From Mycobacterium senriense (lineage in GTDB: Bacteria; Actinomycetota; Actinomycetes; Mycobacteriales; Mycobacteriaceae), in NCBI RefSeq assembly GCF_019668465.1, contig NZ_AP024828.1, forward strand, positions 5,642,001 through 5,706,000: DNA of 64,000 nt. The letters run 5' to 3'. Positions 8,931 through 17,429 of the stretch are shown here, piece by piece. Every line of letters begins with the position of its first letter. Within the stretch, counting starts at the first letter, position 1. The translations under genes and the position numbers were made by a program. Under the pieces are notes generated by a model, which saw nothing but the letters and a program-made list of their open reading frames with translations, ran no database searches and had not been told where the DNA came from.

Positions 8931-10070
8931 ATGAAATTCGTTGACGAGTTCCGCGACCCGGCCGCGGCGCGCAAGCTGCTGACGGCCATCGAGCACCTGG
9001 CCGGGACCGGCGGCGAGGACTTCAAGTTCATGGAGGTGTGCGGCGGGCACACGCACACCATCTACCGGCACGGCATCGAACACCTGTTGCCCGACAACGT
9101 CGAGTTGGTGCACGGCCCGGGCTGCCCGGTCTGCGTGATCCCGATGGGCCGCATCGACGACGCGATGTGGCTGGCCGGCCAACCCGACGTGATCTTCACC
9201 TGCTTCGGGGACATGATGCGGGTGCCCGGCTCGCACGGCAGCCTGCTCGACGCCAAGGCCCGCGGGGCCGACGTGCGGTTCGTCTATTCGCCGCTGGACG
9301 CGCTGAAGATCGCGGTCGACAACCCCGGCAAGCAAGTGGTGTTCTTCGCCATCGGTTTCGAGACCACCGCGCCCTCGACCGCGGTGACGCTGGTGCGGGC
9401 CCGCGAATTGGGCCTGCCCAACTTCAGTGTCTTCTGCAACCACGTCACCATCGTGCCCCCGATCAGGGCCATCCTGGAATCACCGGACCTGCGACTGTCG
9501 GGTTTCATCGGCCCCGGGCACGTGTCCACCGTGGTGGGCAACCGCCCCTACCGGTTCGTCCCGGAGGTGTATCGAAAGCCGTTGGTGGTAGCCGGTTTCG
9601 AGCCGCTGGACATCCTGGCATCGGTCGCGATGCTGCTGCGTCAGATCCGTGAGGGACGCTGCGAGGTGGAGAACCAGTACAAGCGCGTGGTACCCGAGCA
9701 CGGCAACCCCGCGGCGCTGGCGTTGATGGGCAAGGTGTTCGCGCTGCGTCCGCACTTCGAATGGCGCGGCCTGGGCTTCATCTCGCAGAGCGCGCTGCGG
9801 CTGCACGACGATTTCGCCGAGTTCGACGCCGAGCTGCGGTTCGCGATGCCCGGCGTGCGGGTCGCCGACCCGAAGGCCTGCCAGTGCGGTGAGGTGCTCA
9901 AGGGGGTGCTCAAGCCTTGGGAATGCAAGGTTTTCGGCACCGCCTGCACACCGGAGACACCGATCGGTACGTGCATGGTGTCCCCGGAGGGCGCCTGCGC
10001 GGCCTACTACAACTTCGGCCGCATGCACCGCGACGCCGTCAAGCTGGTGGGCCAGGCCGGTCGGGGGTGA
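8931..10070 (+). CDS. hypD: Hydrogenase maturation protein HypD
   Basis: 379 aa, full length. HypD holds a [4Fe-4S] cluster and with HypC assembles the Fe(CN)2CO unit. Visible signatures: MEVCGGHTHTIYRHG (about residue 36), the GPGCPVCVIP pair (about 63), GFETTAPSTAV (about 142), and a C-terminal cysteine cluster from CQCGEVLKG to TCMVSPEGACAAYY that ligates the Fe-S cluster. An AAGGAG site precedes the ATG. Downstream a DUF6390-like gene follows after 3 nt. Confidence 0.96.
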   Translation: MKFVDEFRDPAAARKLLTAIEHLAGTGGEDFKFMEVCGGHTHTIYRHGIEHLLPDNVELVHGPGCPVCVIPMGRIDDAMWLAGQPDVIFTCFGDMMRVPGSHGSLLDAKARGADVRFVYSPLDALKIAVDNPGKQVVFFAIGFETTAPSTAVTLVRARELGLPNFSVFCNHVTIVPPIRAILESPDLRLSGFIGPGHVSTVVGNRPYRFVPEVYRKPLVVAGFEPLDILASVAMLLRQIREGRCEVENQYKRVVPEHGNPAALALMGKVFALRPHFEWRGLGFISQSALRLHDDFAEFDAELRFAMPGVRVADPKACQCGEVLKGVLKPWECKVFGTACTPETPIGTCMVSPEGACAAYYNFGRMHRDAVKLVGQAGRG

Positions 10071-10073
10071 TCG

Positions 10074-10820
10074 TTGGCCGATCCGGACAGCCGCGACGAG
10101 GGCGCCGAAATGTTCGCCCGCTACGCCTACGCGCCCAACGCGCTCGGCTATTGCGGGCCGCCGTTGGGGGCCACCCTGCGCGACGGGTCGGTCGCCGACG
10201 TGCGCAGGGCGGCGACCAAGTTCTCCGGCGCGTGGCCGTATCTGCGGGTGCTGTCGAGACTGACCGGCATCGCCGACCCACTGGATTACCGTCTGGTCGA
10301 GTCGTATTGGCTCGGCGGTGGCGTCGCAGCCGGCCTGGACCCGCAGGAATTCTTCGACGCGCTGCTCGCGATCATCGGCCCGCAGGCAGGCCACTACTGG
10401 TCGCACCTGACCGCGGATCTGGCGTGCGAGGCCGCCGGCAACCACTGCTTCCACGTGTTCGGGGTGTATCCGTGGACGCGGTTCTTGGGTCGGGGTACCG
10501 ACGAGCAGCCGCTGAGCGTGCTGGATAACTGCCGAATCACCTCTGGGACAGTGCTTTCCCGCGACGCCGACCGAGTCGAGGTGTTGTGCCGCAGGCTGGC
10601 CTGGGACGGTCGGGCGCTGGCGCTGTCGGAACCGGCGGCGCGCGTGCTCGAGGTGTGGGCCGACGGGTACAGCGCCGTGCCCGACGTGGCCGCCGGTGAT
10701 GTGGTGGCGGTGCACTGGGGGCGGTTGTGCGGCCGGCTGTCGCCGGCGCAGCTCTGTGCGCTGACCGACAGCACGAATCGGCAGCTGCTGGCGACCGGCC
10801 TGCGACTGGCGCGCGTCTGA
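10074..10820 (+). CDS. DUF6390-like protein at the end of the hydrogenase operon
   Basis: 248 aa from a TTG start 3 nt after hypD; no better in-frame ATG is near. The protein opens MADPDSRDEGAEMFARYAYA and includes FHVFGVYPWTRFLG and a C-terminal beta-rich part with VVAVHWGRLCGRLS. I associate this with DUF6390 proteins found at the 3' end of such clusters. No catalytic motif is recognised and function is unknown. The conserved position suggests a maturation or regulatory role. Confidence 0.7.
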   Translation: MADPDSRDEGAEMFARYAYAPNALGYCGPPLGATLRDGSVADVRRAATKFSGAWPYLRVLSRLTGIADPLDYRLVESYWLGGGVAAGLDPQEFFDALLAIIGPQAGHYWSHLTADLACEAAGNHCFHVFGVYPWTRFLGRGTDEQPLSVLDNCRITSGTVLSRDADRVEVLCRRLAWDGRALALSEPAARVLEVWADGYSAVPDVAAGDVVAVHWGRLCGRLSPAQLCALTDSTNRQLLATGLRLARV

Positions 10821-10841
10821 CTTCATCGCCAGACTGGCCCC

Positions 10842-11966
10842 GTGCCCGGTTCTCTGTGCGATGTGCTGCCCGCCGCGGCCGCCCTGCTCGAGGTCCCGGA
10901 TGCGGTTGACAACCTGGCGGTGGCGGACTGGGCGGGCGCCGACCGGATCGACCGGGTGCTCGTCGTGCTGGTCGACGGGCTGGGCTGGCACCTGCTTCCG
11001 CAGCTGGCCGGCAGCGCGCCGCTGCTCGCGTCCGTGCTGGCCGGTGCCACCGGCCGGCTGACCCGGCTGGACTGCACGTTCCCGTCGACCACGCCGACCA
11101 GCCTGGTGTCACTGGGCACCGGTGTGCTCCCGGGCGAACACGGAATCCTGGGCTTCACGCTCAGGGTGCCCGGCACCGACCGGGTGCTCAACCACGTCCG
11201 GTGGCGCGACGACCCGCCCCCCACCATCTGGCAGCCGGTGCCGACCTGGTTCGAACGGCTCAAAAACGCCGGCGTGAGCGCACGCGTGGCGCTGCCGGCC
11301 GCGTTCATGGACAGCGGACTGACCCAGGCCGCGTATCGCGGCGCCGAATTCCACCCGGCCGGTCCCGCCGACGATTACGCGTGGCTGGTGGCCGACGAGC
11401 TGCGCGCGGGGCCCGGGCTGGTCTACGGCTACACCGCGCAGCTCGACACCGCCGCCCACGTCTTCGGCATCGGCTCCGAACAGTGGCATGCCGCGGCGAG
11501 CGACATCGACGCGCTGCTGTCTCGCCTGCTCGACGCGCTGCCGGCGAACGCGGCGGTGCTGGTGACCGCCGACCACGGCGGCATCAACGTCCCGCCCGAG
11601 GCGCGCATCGATCTCGACGCCGACCCCCGGTTGGCCGCGGGAATCCGGGTGGTGGCCGGCGAGCCGCGGGTGCGGTATCTGCACACCGAGCCGGGCGCCG
11701 CCGCCGACGTGCAGGCCGTGTGGGGCGAGCTGCTGGACGGCTGCGCCACCGTGTACAGCCGCGAGCAGGCGGTGGCCACCGGCATGTTCGGGCCGGTCGC
11801 CGCGCCACACACCGAGCGGCTCGGCGACGTGGTGGTCGTCTGTTCCGGCGAAGCCGCGGTGCTGGCCAGCGCACACGAACCCCCGGAAACGGCTCGCCTG
11901 ATCGGCTTTCACGGCGGAGCCACCGTGGCGGAGATGGCGATCCCGCTCCTCGCTTTCCGGCCGTAG
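10842..11966 (+). CDS. Alkaline phosphatase superfamily (nucleotide pyrophosphatase/phosphodiesterase-like)
   Basis: 374 aa, GTG start at 10842. The two-zinc phosphodiesterase motifs are visible: LVDGLGW with the first metal-binding Asp (about residue 45), FPSTTPTSL with the nucleophilic Thr (about 85), QLDTAAHVFG (about 205), TADHGG (about 243) and GFHGG near the C-terminus. No signal peptide is evident, so it is probably cytoplasmic. It lies 21 nt after the hydrogenase operon on the same strand and may be co-transcribed. Substrate unknown. Confidence 0.85.
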   Translation: MPGSLCDVLPAAAALLEVPDAVDNLAVADWAGADRIDRVLVVLVDGLGWHLLPQLAGSAPLLASVLAGATGRLTRLDCTFPSTTPTSLVSLGTGVLPGEHGILGFTLRVPGTDRVLNHVRWRDDPPPTIWQPVPTWFERLKNAGVSARVALPAAFMDSGLTQAAYRGAEFHPAGPADDYAWLVADELRAGPGLVYGYTAQLDTAAHVFGIGSEQWHAAASDIDALLSRLLDALPANAAVLVTADHGGINVPPEARIDLDADPRLAAGIRVVAGEPRVRYLHTEPGAAADVQAVWGELLDGCATVYSREQAVATGMFGPVAAPHTERLGDVVVVCSGEAAVLASAHEPPETARLIGFHGGATVAEMAIPLLAFRP

Positions 11967-12022
11967 CGTGTGTCGGTGGCCGGTGCTACACCTGCATGCA
12001 GACCCCCCCGATCGGACCGGCC

Positions 12023-12871
12023 ATGGATGACACCGAACGGACCCGTCGTGGCGACGAATTCCGCCGCCTGCACACCGGCGACGAGATTCTCGTGCTCCCC
12101 AATCCCTGGGACATCGGCACCGCCCGGTTGTTCGCCAACCTCGGGTATCGCGCATTGGCGACCACCAGCGCCGGCCTGGCGTTCTCGTTGGGCCGCCGCG
12201 ATGGCGACGGCGCGGTCAGCAGGGACGAAGCCCTCGGACACGCGCGCGCCATCGTCGGGGCAACCCCGCTTCCGGTGACCGCGGATCTGGAGAACGGGTT
12301 CGGCGACGCCCCCGAGACGGTGGCCGAAACGGTGCGCCTGGCGGGCGAGGCCGGGCTGGCCGGGGCCTCGATCGAGGACGCCACGTATGACGCCGACGCG
12401 CCGATCTTTCCCCGCGCGCTGGCAATCGAGCGCATCCACGCCGCCGTCGAGGCCGCGCGGGCGCTGCGGCATCCGTTCACCCTGACCGCGCGCTCGGAGA
12501 ATTTCATCCGCGGCCGTCCGGACCTCGACGACACGGTGTCGCGGCTGCAGGCATTCGAGGCGGCCGGCGCCGATGTCTTGTACGCACCCGGCCTGCCCGA
12601 CGAGGCGGCGCTGCGCCGGGTGTGCGGCAGCGTCACCCGGCCGTTCAACTACGTCGCCGGGTTCGGGCCGGCCCGTTTCACGCTCGTCCAGCTCAAGGAA
12701 TTCGGGGTGCGCAGGGTGTCGATCGGCACCTCCTTCTGCCGCACCGGCCTTACCGCAGTCGTCCGTGCCGCACGGGAAGTGCTCGACCACGGCTCGTTCG
12801 AGTATGTCGACGGCATCCACAGCGTCGCCGACTTCAACGAGCTCATCGATCCCCGCGGGTCCGATCGCTGA
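12023..12871 (+). CDS. Isocitrate lyase/PEP mutase superfamily protein
   Basis: About 282 aa from ATG 12023 (an alternative in-frame ATG lies at 11996). The TIM-barrel signatures of the superfamily are seen: VLPNPWDIGTARLF, TTSAGLAFSLG, the metal-binding TADLENGFGD, SIEDATYD, and a NYVAGFG strand. It lacks the KKCGH catalytic loop of true isocitrate lyases, so phosphonopyruvate- or 2-methylisocitrate-type C-C/P-C chemistry is more likely; the closest M. tuberculosis relative I can name is Rv1998c. No neighbouring phosphonate genes are seen. Confidence 0.83.
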   Translation: MDDTERTRRGDEFRRLHTGDEILVLPNPWDIGTARLFANLGYRALATTSAGLAFSLGRRDGDGAVSRDEALGHARAIVGATPLPVTADLENGFGDAPETVAETVRLAGEAGLAGASIEDATYDADAPIFPRALAIERIHAAVEAARALRHPFTLTARSENFIRGRPDLDDTVSRLQAFEAAGADVLYAPGLPDEAALRRVCGSVTRPFNYVAGFGPARFTLVQLKEFGVRRVSIGTSFCRTGLTAVVRAAREVLDHGSFEYVDGIHSVADFNELIDPRGSDR

Positions 12872-12980
12872 CGGGTCGGTGCCAGCCGCACCACCTGGGC
12901 AAACACACATCGGACTCGGATCGAGTTCACAGCTCGCTGGAACCGTTCAGGAAATCTTCGCGCGGTACATTCGGTGCACT

Positions 12981-13439
12981 GTGGTTTTCCGGGGCGTTGG
13001 CGTAACTCGGCGATGGCAGTCGGCCATCGCGATTACCGCGGCGCTAGGGGTGTTCATCGCCCTGGTCACGGGCTCGTGGGTGCGGCCCAATTTCGCCGCC
13101 GCGGCGCCGCCGGAGCCGGCGGCGTGGTCAGCGGCGACCGTCACCCCGCACCCCGGGCCGATGCATCAGCATCCCGTCGCCCTCAGCCGGGTCGCCCTGA
13201 CCGCTGAGCGGTCTTCGGCACCGGCGAACAAGACCAACCACAAGCCGTTCCGCAGCGCATGGATGACGAAAGAACGGCCCCTGACGTGGAATCGGTTGTC
13301 ACCGCAATCGGTGCTGATGCCGGCGCCATTGTCGTTGACCCCCACAGGGTTTACGTGCGCCGGCACCCAGCCCCGCGCACCCGCGGCCACCGCGCCCGAC
13401 CGAGATATCTTGACCCGGATCTGCATCGCCCGCCGCTGA
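12981..13439 (+). CDS. Putative small secreted protein, unrecognised
   Basis: A 152-aa reading frame from GTG 12981. The N-terminus has basic residues (RRW), a hydrophobic stretch (AIAITAALGVFIALVTG, residues 14-30) and an Ala-rich NFAAAAPPEP segment fitting signal peptidase cleavage near residue 43. The mature part is Pro/Ala-rich with HPGPMHQHPV and two cysteines near the C-terminus (FTCAGT, RICIARR). Codon third positions are GC-rich over the first two thirds. I know no family for it. It lies between the lyase and a PPE gene, with about 155 nt before the PPE start. It may be a small cell-wall or exported protein, or an over-read frame. Confidence 0.5.
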   Translation: MVFRGVGVTRRWQSAIAITAALGVFIALVTGSWVRPNFAAAAPPEPAAWSAATVTPHPGPMHQHPVALSRVALTAERSSAPANKTNHKPFRSAWMTKERPLTWNRLSPQSVLMPAPLSLTPTGFTCAGTQPRAPAATAPDRDILTRICIARR

Positions 13440-13594
13440 TCGTTGCGCCCGGGCCAGGCGTGTTTCGCCGACGCAGGTGTGTGCGCGCGACACGTGAGCG
13501 CCCCGCGGCTTGTAACCCCCGTGTCTATCTCGTGAAAGAAGACCCTCATGTTCTCGGGCACCACTTGTACCGCCACAGGCAGGCGGAGGTTGTA

Positions 13595-14524
13595 ATGAAT
13601 TTTGCGACGCTACCTCCGGAGATCAGCTCCGGGCTGATGTATTCGGGTCCCGGCGCGGGATCGATGATGCGCGCCGCGGCGGCGTGGGAAGCGTTGGCCG
13701 CACGGCTCTTCAGCGCCGCGGCCGACTACCGGACGGTGACCGCGCGGCTGGCGACCAACGGCGATGGCGCGGCGCTGCGCCAAGCCGCGGCACGGTACGT
13801 CGACTGGCTCGACGCCGTCGCGGCCGGCAGCGAGCATGCGGCCACCCAGCTCACGGCGGCGGCCGGCGCGCATCAGTCGGCCTTCACGGCGACGGTGCCG
13901 CCAGCGGAGATCGCCCGCAACCGGACGCACCGAATGTCACTGGTTTCGGCGAATTGTCTGGGCCAGCGCAGCGCGGCGATCGCGAACGCCGATGCCGAGT
14001 ACGACGCGATGTGGGCGCGAAACGCCGACGCCATGCACGCCTACGCCGAGGCCGCGGCCGGTGCCGTGGCGATGACCCCGTTCCCCGCCCCGCCGGGCAA
14101 TCCCGCTGTGACGAAACGTCATTGGGCCCTGCAGTCGGCGCCGGACGTCATAACCGCCGGCTGCGAACTGATGTCGGCGATACCCGACGCCCTCAAAGGG
14201 CTGTCCTCGTCGCCGCTGACCACGCTCGAAGCGTCCCTCGCCGCGGTCACCCCGTCGCTCTCGAAATTGAATTCGGTGACCGCGCCGTCGGACTTCGCGA
14301 TCGGCCACCTCAATTCGATGAACAAGACGGCGGCCCTGCAATCGCTGTTCCCCAAGCCCGCTGTCAGCAACGGCGTGAATGCGGGCCTGGGCCGCGGGAC
14401 GCCGGTCGGTGTGCTGTCGGTGCCGCGCGCCTGGGCGGCCGCCGCCCCCATGACGGAGCGGCTGCGCGAGGACCGGGTCCGCGAGCCCATCCGCCTGGTC
14501 GCGATCAGCGAGCATCCCGGGTGA
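13595..14524 (+). CDS. PPE family protein, PPE-SVP subgroup
   Basis: 309 aa; the start ATG 13595 follows a GGCGGAGG site and opens MNFATLPPEISSGLMYSGPG, the canonical PPE start. The MWARNADAMHAY segment (about residue 138) corresponds to the usual [10 protein letters not shown] helix. The C-terminal GVLSVPRAWAAAA is the SVP motif. The usual GxxGPAS and GNNTPAI blocks are degenerate here (NGDGAAL, GQRSAAI), so EspG binding may differ. No PE partner gene precedes it, so the cognate PE would have to be elsewhere. Export by an ESX system is inferred from the family. Confidence 0.9.
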   Translation: MNFATLPPEISSGLMYSGPGAGSMMRAAAAWEALAARLFSAAADYRTVTARLATNGDGAALRQAAARYVDWLDAVAAGSEHAATQLTAAAGAHQSAFTATVPPAEIARNRTHRMSLVSANCLGQRSAAIANADAEYDAMWARNADAMHAYAEAAAGAVAMTPFPAPPGNPAVTKRHWALQSAPDVITAGCELMSAIPDALKGLSSSPLTTLEASLAAVTPSLSKLNSVTAPSDFAIGHLNSMNKTAALQSLFPKPAVSNGVNAGLGRGTPVGVLSVPRAWAAAAPMTERLREDRVREPIRLVAISEHPG

Positions 14525-14528
14525 CATG

Positions 14529-14547
14529 CCGCCGACGATCGCGGCGG
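14529..14547. terminator. Candidate bidirectional hairpin between convergent genes
   Basis: The 23 nt between the PPE stop and the SDR stop hold CCGCCG (14529-14534), a 7-nt loop and CGGCGG (14542-14547), a perfect 6-bp stem. There is no U-tract, as is common for mycobacterial hairpins. Placement between two converging genes supports termination from both sides. Confidence 0.4.
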
Positions 14548-15327
14548 TTACAGCGGGGTGACATAGGCGGCGCTGATGCCGCCGTCGACCATGAACGTCG
14601 AAGCGGTGATGAATGACGCGTCATCGCTGGCCAAAAAGGCTACCGCCGCGGCGATTTCGTCGGGGTGGGCGAACCGGCCCACCGGGACGTGCACCAGCCG
14701 GCGGGCGGCCCGCTCGGGATCCTTGGCGAAAAGCTCTTGCAGCAGCGGGGTGTTCACGGGCCCGGGGCACAGCGCGTTGACCCGGATGCCCTGCCGGGCG
14801 AACTGCACACCCAGTTCGCGCGACATGGCCAGCACCCCGCCCTTGGCGGCGGTGTAGGAGATCTGCGAGGTCGCCGACCCCAGGACGGCGACGAATGACG
14901 CCGTGTTGATGATGGAGCCCTGCTGCGCGGGAACCATGTGCCGCAACGCCGCCCGGCAGCACAGGTACACCGACTTCAGGTTGACGTCCTGGACGCGTTG
15001 CCACGCGGGCAGTTCGGTGTCCTCGATGACGTCGTCGTCGGGGGGCGAGATGCCGGCGTTGTTGAACGCGATGTCGATGCGCCCGTGGGCGCGCGCCGCG
15101 GTGTCGAAGAGCCCGTTGACCGCGGCCTCGTCGGAGACGTCGGTGGGCACGAACAAGCCGGACAGTTCGTCCGCCGCCGCGCCGCCCGCGTCGGCATCGA
15201 TGTCAGCGACCACGATGGTCGCGCCCTCGGCATGCATCCGCCGCGCCGCGGCCAGCCCGATGCCGCCGCCGGCGCCGGTGACGACGGCCACGCGGCCCGC
15301 CAATCGTCGGGTGAGATCGACCGCCAC
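14548..15327 (-). CDS. Short-chain dehydrogenase/reductase (Rv2857c-like)
   Basis: 259 aa with the NAD(P)-binding TGAGGGIG motif (about residue 19), NNAG (about 89) and the catalytic SYTAAKG (Tyr-x3-Lys, about 156-160). Ends IDGG-like (FMVDGGISAAYV). The start lies 3 nt after the aldehyde dehydrogenase stop, so it is the last gene of the glnA4-amidotransferase-aldehyde dehydrogenase-SDR operon. In that setting it may oxidise a hydroxy-acid or aldehyde intermediate of amine breakdown; the exact substrate is inference. Confidence 0.9.
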   Translation of the reverse strand: MAVDLTRRLAGRVAVVTGAGGGIGLAAARRMHAEGATIVVADIDADAGGAAADELSGLFVPTDVSDEAAVNGLFDTAARAHGRIDIAFNNAGISPPDDDVIEDTELPAWQRVQDVNLKSVYLCCRAALRHMVPAQQGSIINTASFVAVLGSATSQISYTAAKGGVLAMSRELGVQFARQGIRVNALCPGPVNTPLLQELFAKDPERAARRLVHVPVGRFAHPDEIAAAVAFLASDDASFITASTFMVDGGISAAYVTPL

Positions 15328-15330
15328 CGC

Positions 15331-16695
15331 CTAGTCCTCTCTGATCGCGATGAACACGTTCTTGGTCTCGGTGAAGTGCAGCGGCGCGTCCGGGCCCAGC
15401 TCACGGCCCAGCCCGGACTGCTTGAATCCGCCGAACGGCGTGCTGTACCGCACCGACGAGTGCGAATTCACGGACAGATTGCCGGATTCGATCGCCCGGG
15501 ACACGCGCAGCGCGCGGGACAGGTCGTTGGTCCAGATCGATCCGGACAGTCCGTAGCTGGTGTCGTTGGCCAACCCGACGGCGTCCTGCTCGTCGTCGAA
15601 GGCCAGCACCGTAACGACCGGGCCGAAGATCTCGTCGGTGACGCTGCGGTCGGTGCGCTGCGGAGTCAGAACCGTTGGCGGGAACCAGAATCCGCGGCCA
15701 GCCGGCGCGGTGCCGCGGAACGCGACGGGGGCGTCGTCGGGCACATACGACGCGACCTTGTCGCGGTGTGCGGCCGACACCAGCGGACCCATTTCGGTGT
15801 CCCGGGACGCCGGATCGCCGACGACGACGCCGGTGACGGCGGGCTCGAGCAGCTCCATGAACCGGTCATAGACGCTGCGCTGCACCAGCATTCGGCTCCG
15901 CGCGCAGCAGTCCTGTCCCGCGTTGTCGAACACCCCGGCCGGTGCGGTCGCCGCGGCGCGCTCGAGGTCGCAGTCGGCGAACACGATGTTGGCGCTCTTG
16001 CCGCCCAGTTCCAGGGTCACCCGCTTCACGTGAGCGGCCGCGCCGGACATTACCCGCTTGCCGACGTCGGTGGACCCGGTGAACACGATCTTGCGGATGC
16101 CGGGGTGGGTGACGAACCGCTCCCCGACCACCGCGCCCCGGCCCGGCAGCACCTGGAGCAGGTCCGCGTCGAGTCCGGCCTGCACCGCGAGCTCACCGAG
16201 CCGGATGGTGGTCAGCGGCGTCGCCTCGGCGGGTTTGATCAGCACGGCGTTGCCCGCGGCCAACGCCGGTGCGAAACCCCACGACGCGATGGGCATCGGG
16301 AAGTTCCACGGCGTGATCACACCGACGACGCCCATCGGCTCGTTGAACGTGACGTCCAGGCCACCGGCAACGGGAATTTGCTTGCCGGACAAGCGTTCCG
16401 GGCTGGCCGCGTAGAAGTTCAACACGTCGCGGACGTGACCGGCCTCCCATTCGGCGGACGCGATGGGATGCCCGGAGTTGGCGACCTCGAGTGCGGCCAG
16501 CTCGCCGAGATGGGCGTCGACGGCGCCGGCGAAGTCCCGCAGGCCGGCGGCCCGCTCGGCCGGGGACACCCGCGCCCACCGTCGCTGGGCCGCCCGCGCC
16601 CGGTCCACCGCGTCGTCGACCGCGGCGGCGTCGGCGTGTTCGACCGAGCGCAGCACTTCCTCGGTCGCGGGGTTGATCAGCCGCGCGGCGCTCAA
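15331..16695 (-). CDS. aldC: Aldehyde dehydrogenase (Rv2858c/AldC-like, PuuC role)
   Basis: 454 aa from a TTG at 16695 that overlaps the upstream TGA (TTGA), giving MSAARLINPATEEV, the length I recall for M. tuberculosis AldC; upstream extensions only read through the amidotransferase gene. Visible motifs: TPWNFPMP (about 125), ELGGKSANIV with the catalytic-site Glu (about 227), and GQDCCARSRM with the nucleophilic Cys (about 261). In a Puu-type pathway it would oxidise gamma-glutamyl-aminoaldehyde; substrate inferred from neighbours. Confidence 0.92.
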   Translation of the reverse strand: MSAARLINPATEEVLRSVEHADAAAVDDAVDRARAAQRRWARVSPAERAAGLRDFAGAVDAHLGELAALEVANSGHPIASAEWEAGHVRDVLNFYAASPERLSGKQIPVAGGLDVTFNEPMGVVGVITPWNFPMPIASWGFAPALAAGNAVLIKPAEATPLTTIRLGELAVQAGLDADLLQVLPGRGAVVGERFVTHPGIRKIVFTGSTDVGKRVMSGAAAHVKRVTLELGGKSANIVFADCDLERAAATAPAGVFDNAGQDCCARSRMLVQRSVYDRFMELLEPAVTGVVVGDPASRDTEMGPLVSAAHRDKVASYVPDDAPVAFRGTAPAGRGFWFPPTVLTPQRTDRSVTDEIFGPVVTVLAFDDEQDAVGLANDTSYGLSGSIWTNDLSRALRVSRAIESGNLSVNSHSSVRYSTPFGGFKQSGLGRELGPDAPLHFTETKNVFIAIRED

Positions 16696-17429
16696 CTCGC
16701 GCGCCCCGCGTAGGACCGGGCCGCGTCGACGATCGCGGCGAACAACCGCAGGTCTTCCAGCGACTGTTCGGGATGCCATTGCACCGCAAGCACAAACCTG
16801 TCGCCCGGCAGCTCCAGCGCCTCGACGACGCCGTCGGCGTCCCGCGCGCTGACCACCAGGCCGTCCCCCACCCGGTCGACGGCCTGGTGGTGATAGCTCG
16901 GCGCATCGGCGGACTCCCCGACCAGCGCGGCCAGCCGGGTGCCCGCCACCGTGCGCACCGGCAGCCTGGTGAACACCCCGTTGCCCGCCCGGTGCCCGCT
17001 GTGCCCGAGCACGTCGGGCAGGTGCTGGTGCAGCGTGCCGCCCAGCGCGACGTTGAGCACCTGTGCGCCGCGGCAGATTCCCAGCACCGGCAGGCCCCGC
17101 CGCAGGGCGCCCTGCAACAGCGCGAATTCCCAGGCGTCGCGGTCGGTGCGGGGCGCGTCCGTGGTCGGGTGCGGTTGCTGGCCGTAGCTCGCGGGGTCCA
17201 GATCGTATCCCCCGGTGATCACCAGTCCGTGCAGGCCGTCCAGTACCGCGTCGACGATCTCGGCGTCCACCGGCTGCGGCGGCAGCAGCACCGCGATCCC
17301 GCCGGCCAGCAGGACGCCTTCGAAGTAGTCGGACGGTAGGTACCCGGCGCGGATGTCCCAGATGCCGGTCTGCACCTGTTCCAGATACGTCGTCAGGCCG
17401 ATCAGCGGTCTAGAGGCGTTCAAACCCAC
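16692..17429 (-). CDS. Class I glutamine amidotransferase / gamma-glutamyl-GABA hydrolase (PuuD-like)
   Basis: 245 aa. The peptidase C26 triad is visible: GICRGAQ with the nucleophilic Cys (about residue 121) and VQWHPEQS with His and Glu (about 219). The start ATG overlaps the 3' end of glnA4 by 20 nt. Homologue of M. tuberculosis Rv2859c, though shorter than the 308 aa I recall there, probably because the start is annotated further upstream. In the pathway it would cleave the gamma-glutamyl bond to release glutamate. Confidence 0.9.
   Translation of the reverse strand: MGLNASRPLIGLTTYLEQVQTGIWDIRAGYLPSDYFEGVLLAGGIAVLLPPQPVDAEIVDAVLDGLHGLVITGGYDLDPASYGQQPHPTTDAPRTDRDAWEFALLQGALRRGLPVLGICRGAQVLNVALGGTLHQHLPDVLGHSGHRAGNGVFTRLPVRTVAGTRLAALVGESADAPSYHHQAVDRVGDGLVVSARDADGVVEALELPGDRFVLAVQWHPEQSLEDLRLFAAIVDAARSYAGRAS

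Noticed and set aside
11201..12022. Upstream extension of the PEP-mutase-like frame
   Set aside because: It only re-reads the phosphatase gene in another frame; the family begins at the ATG near 12023.
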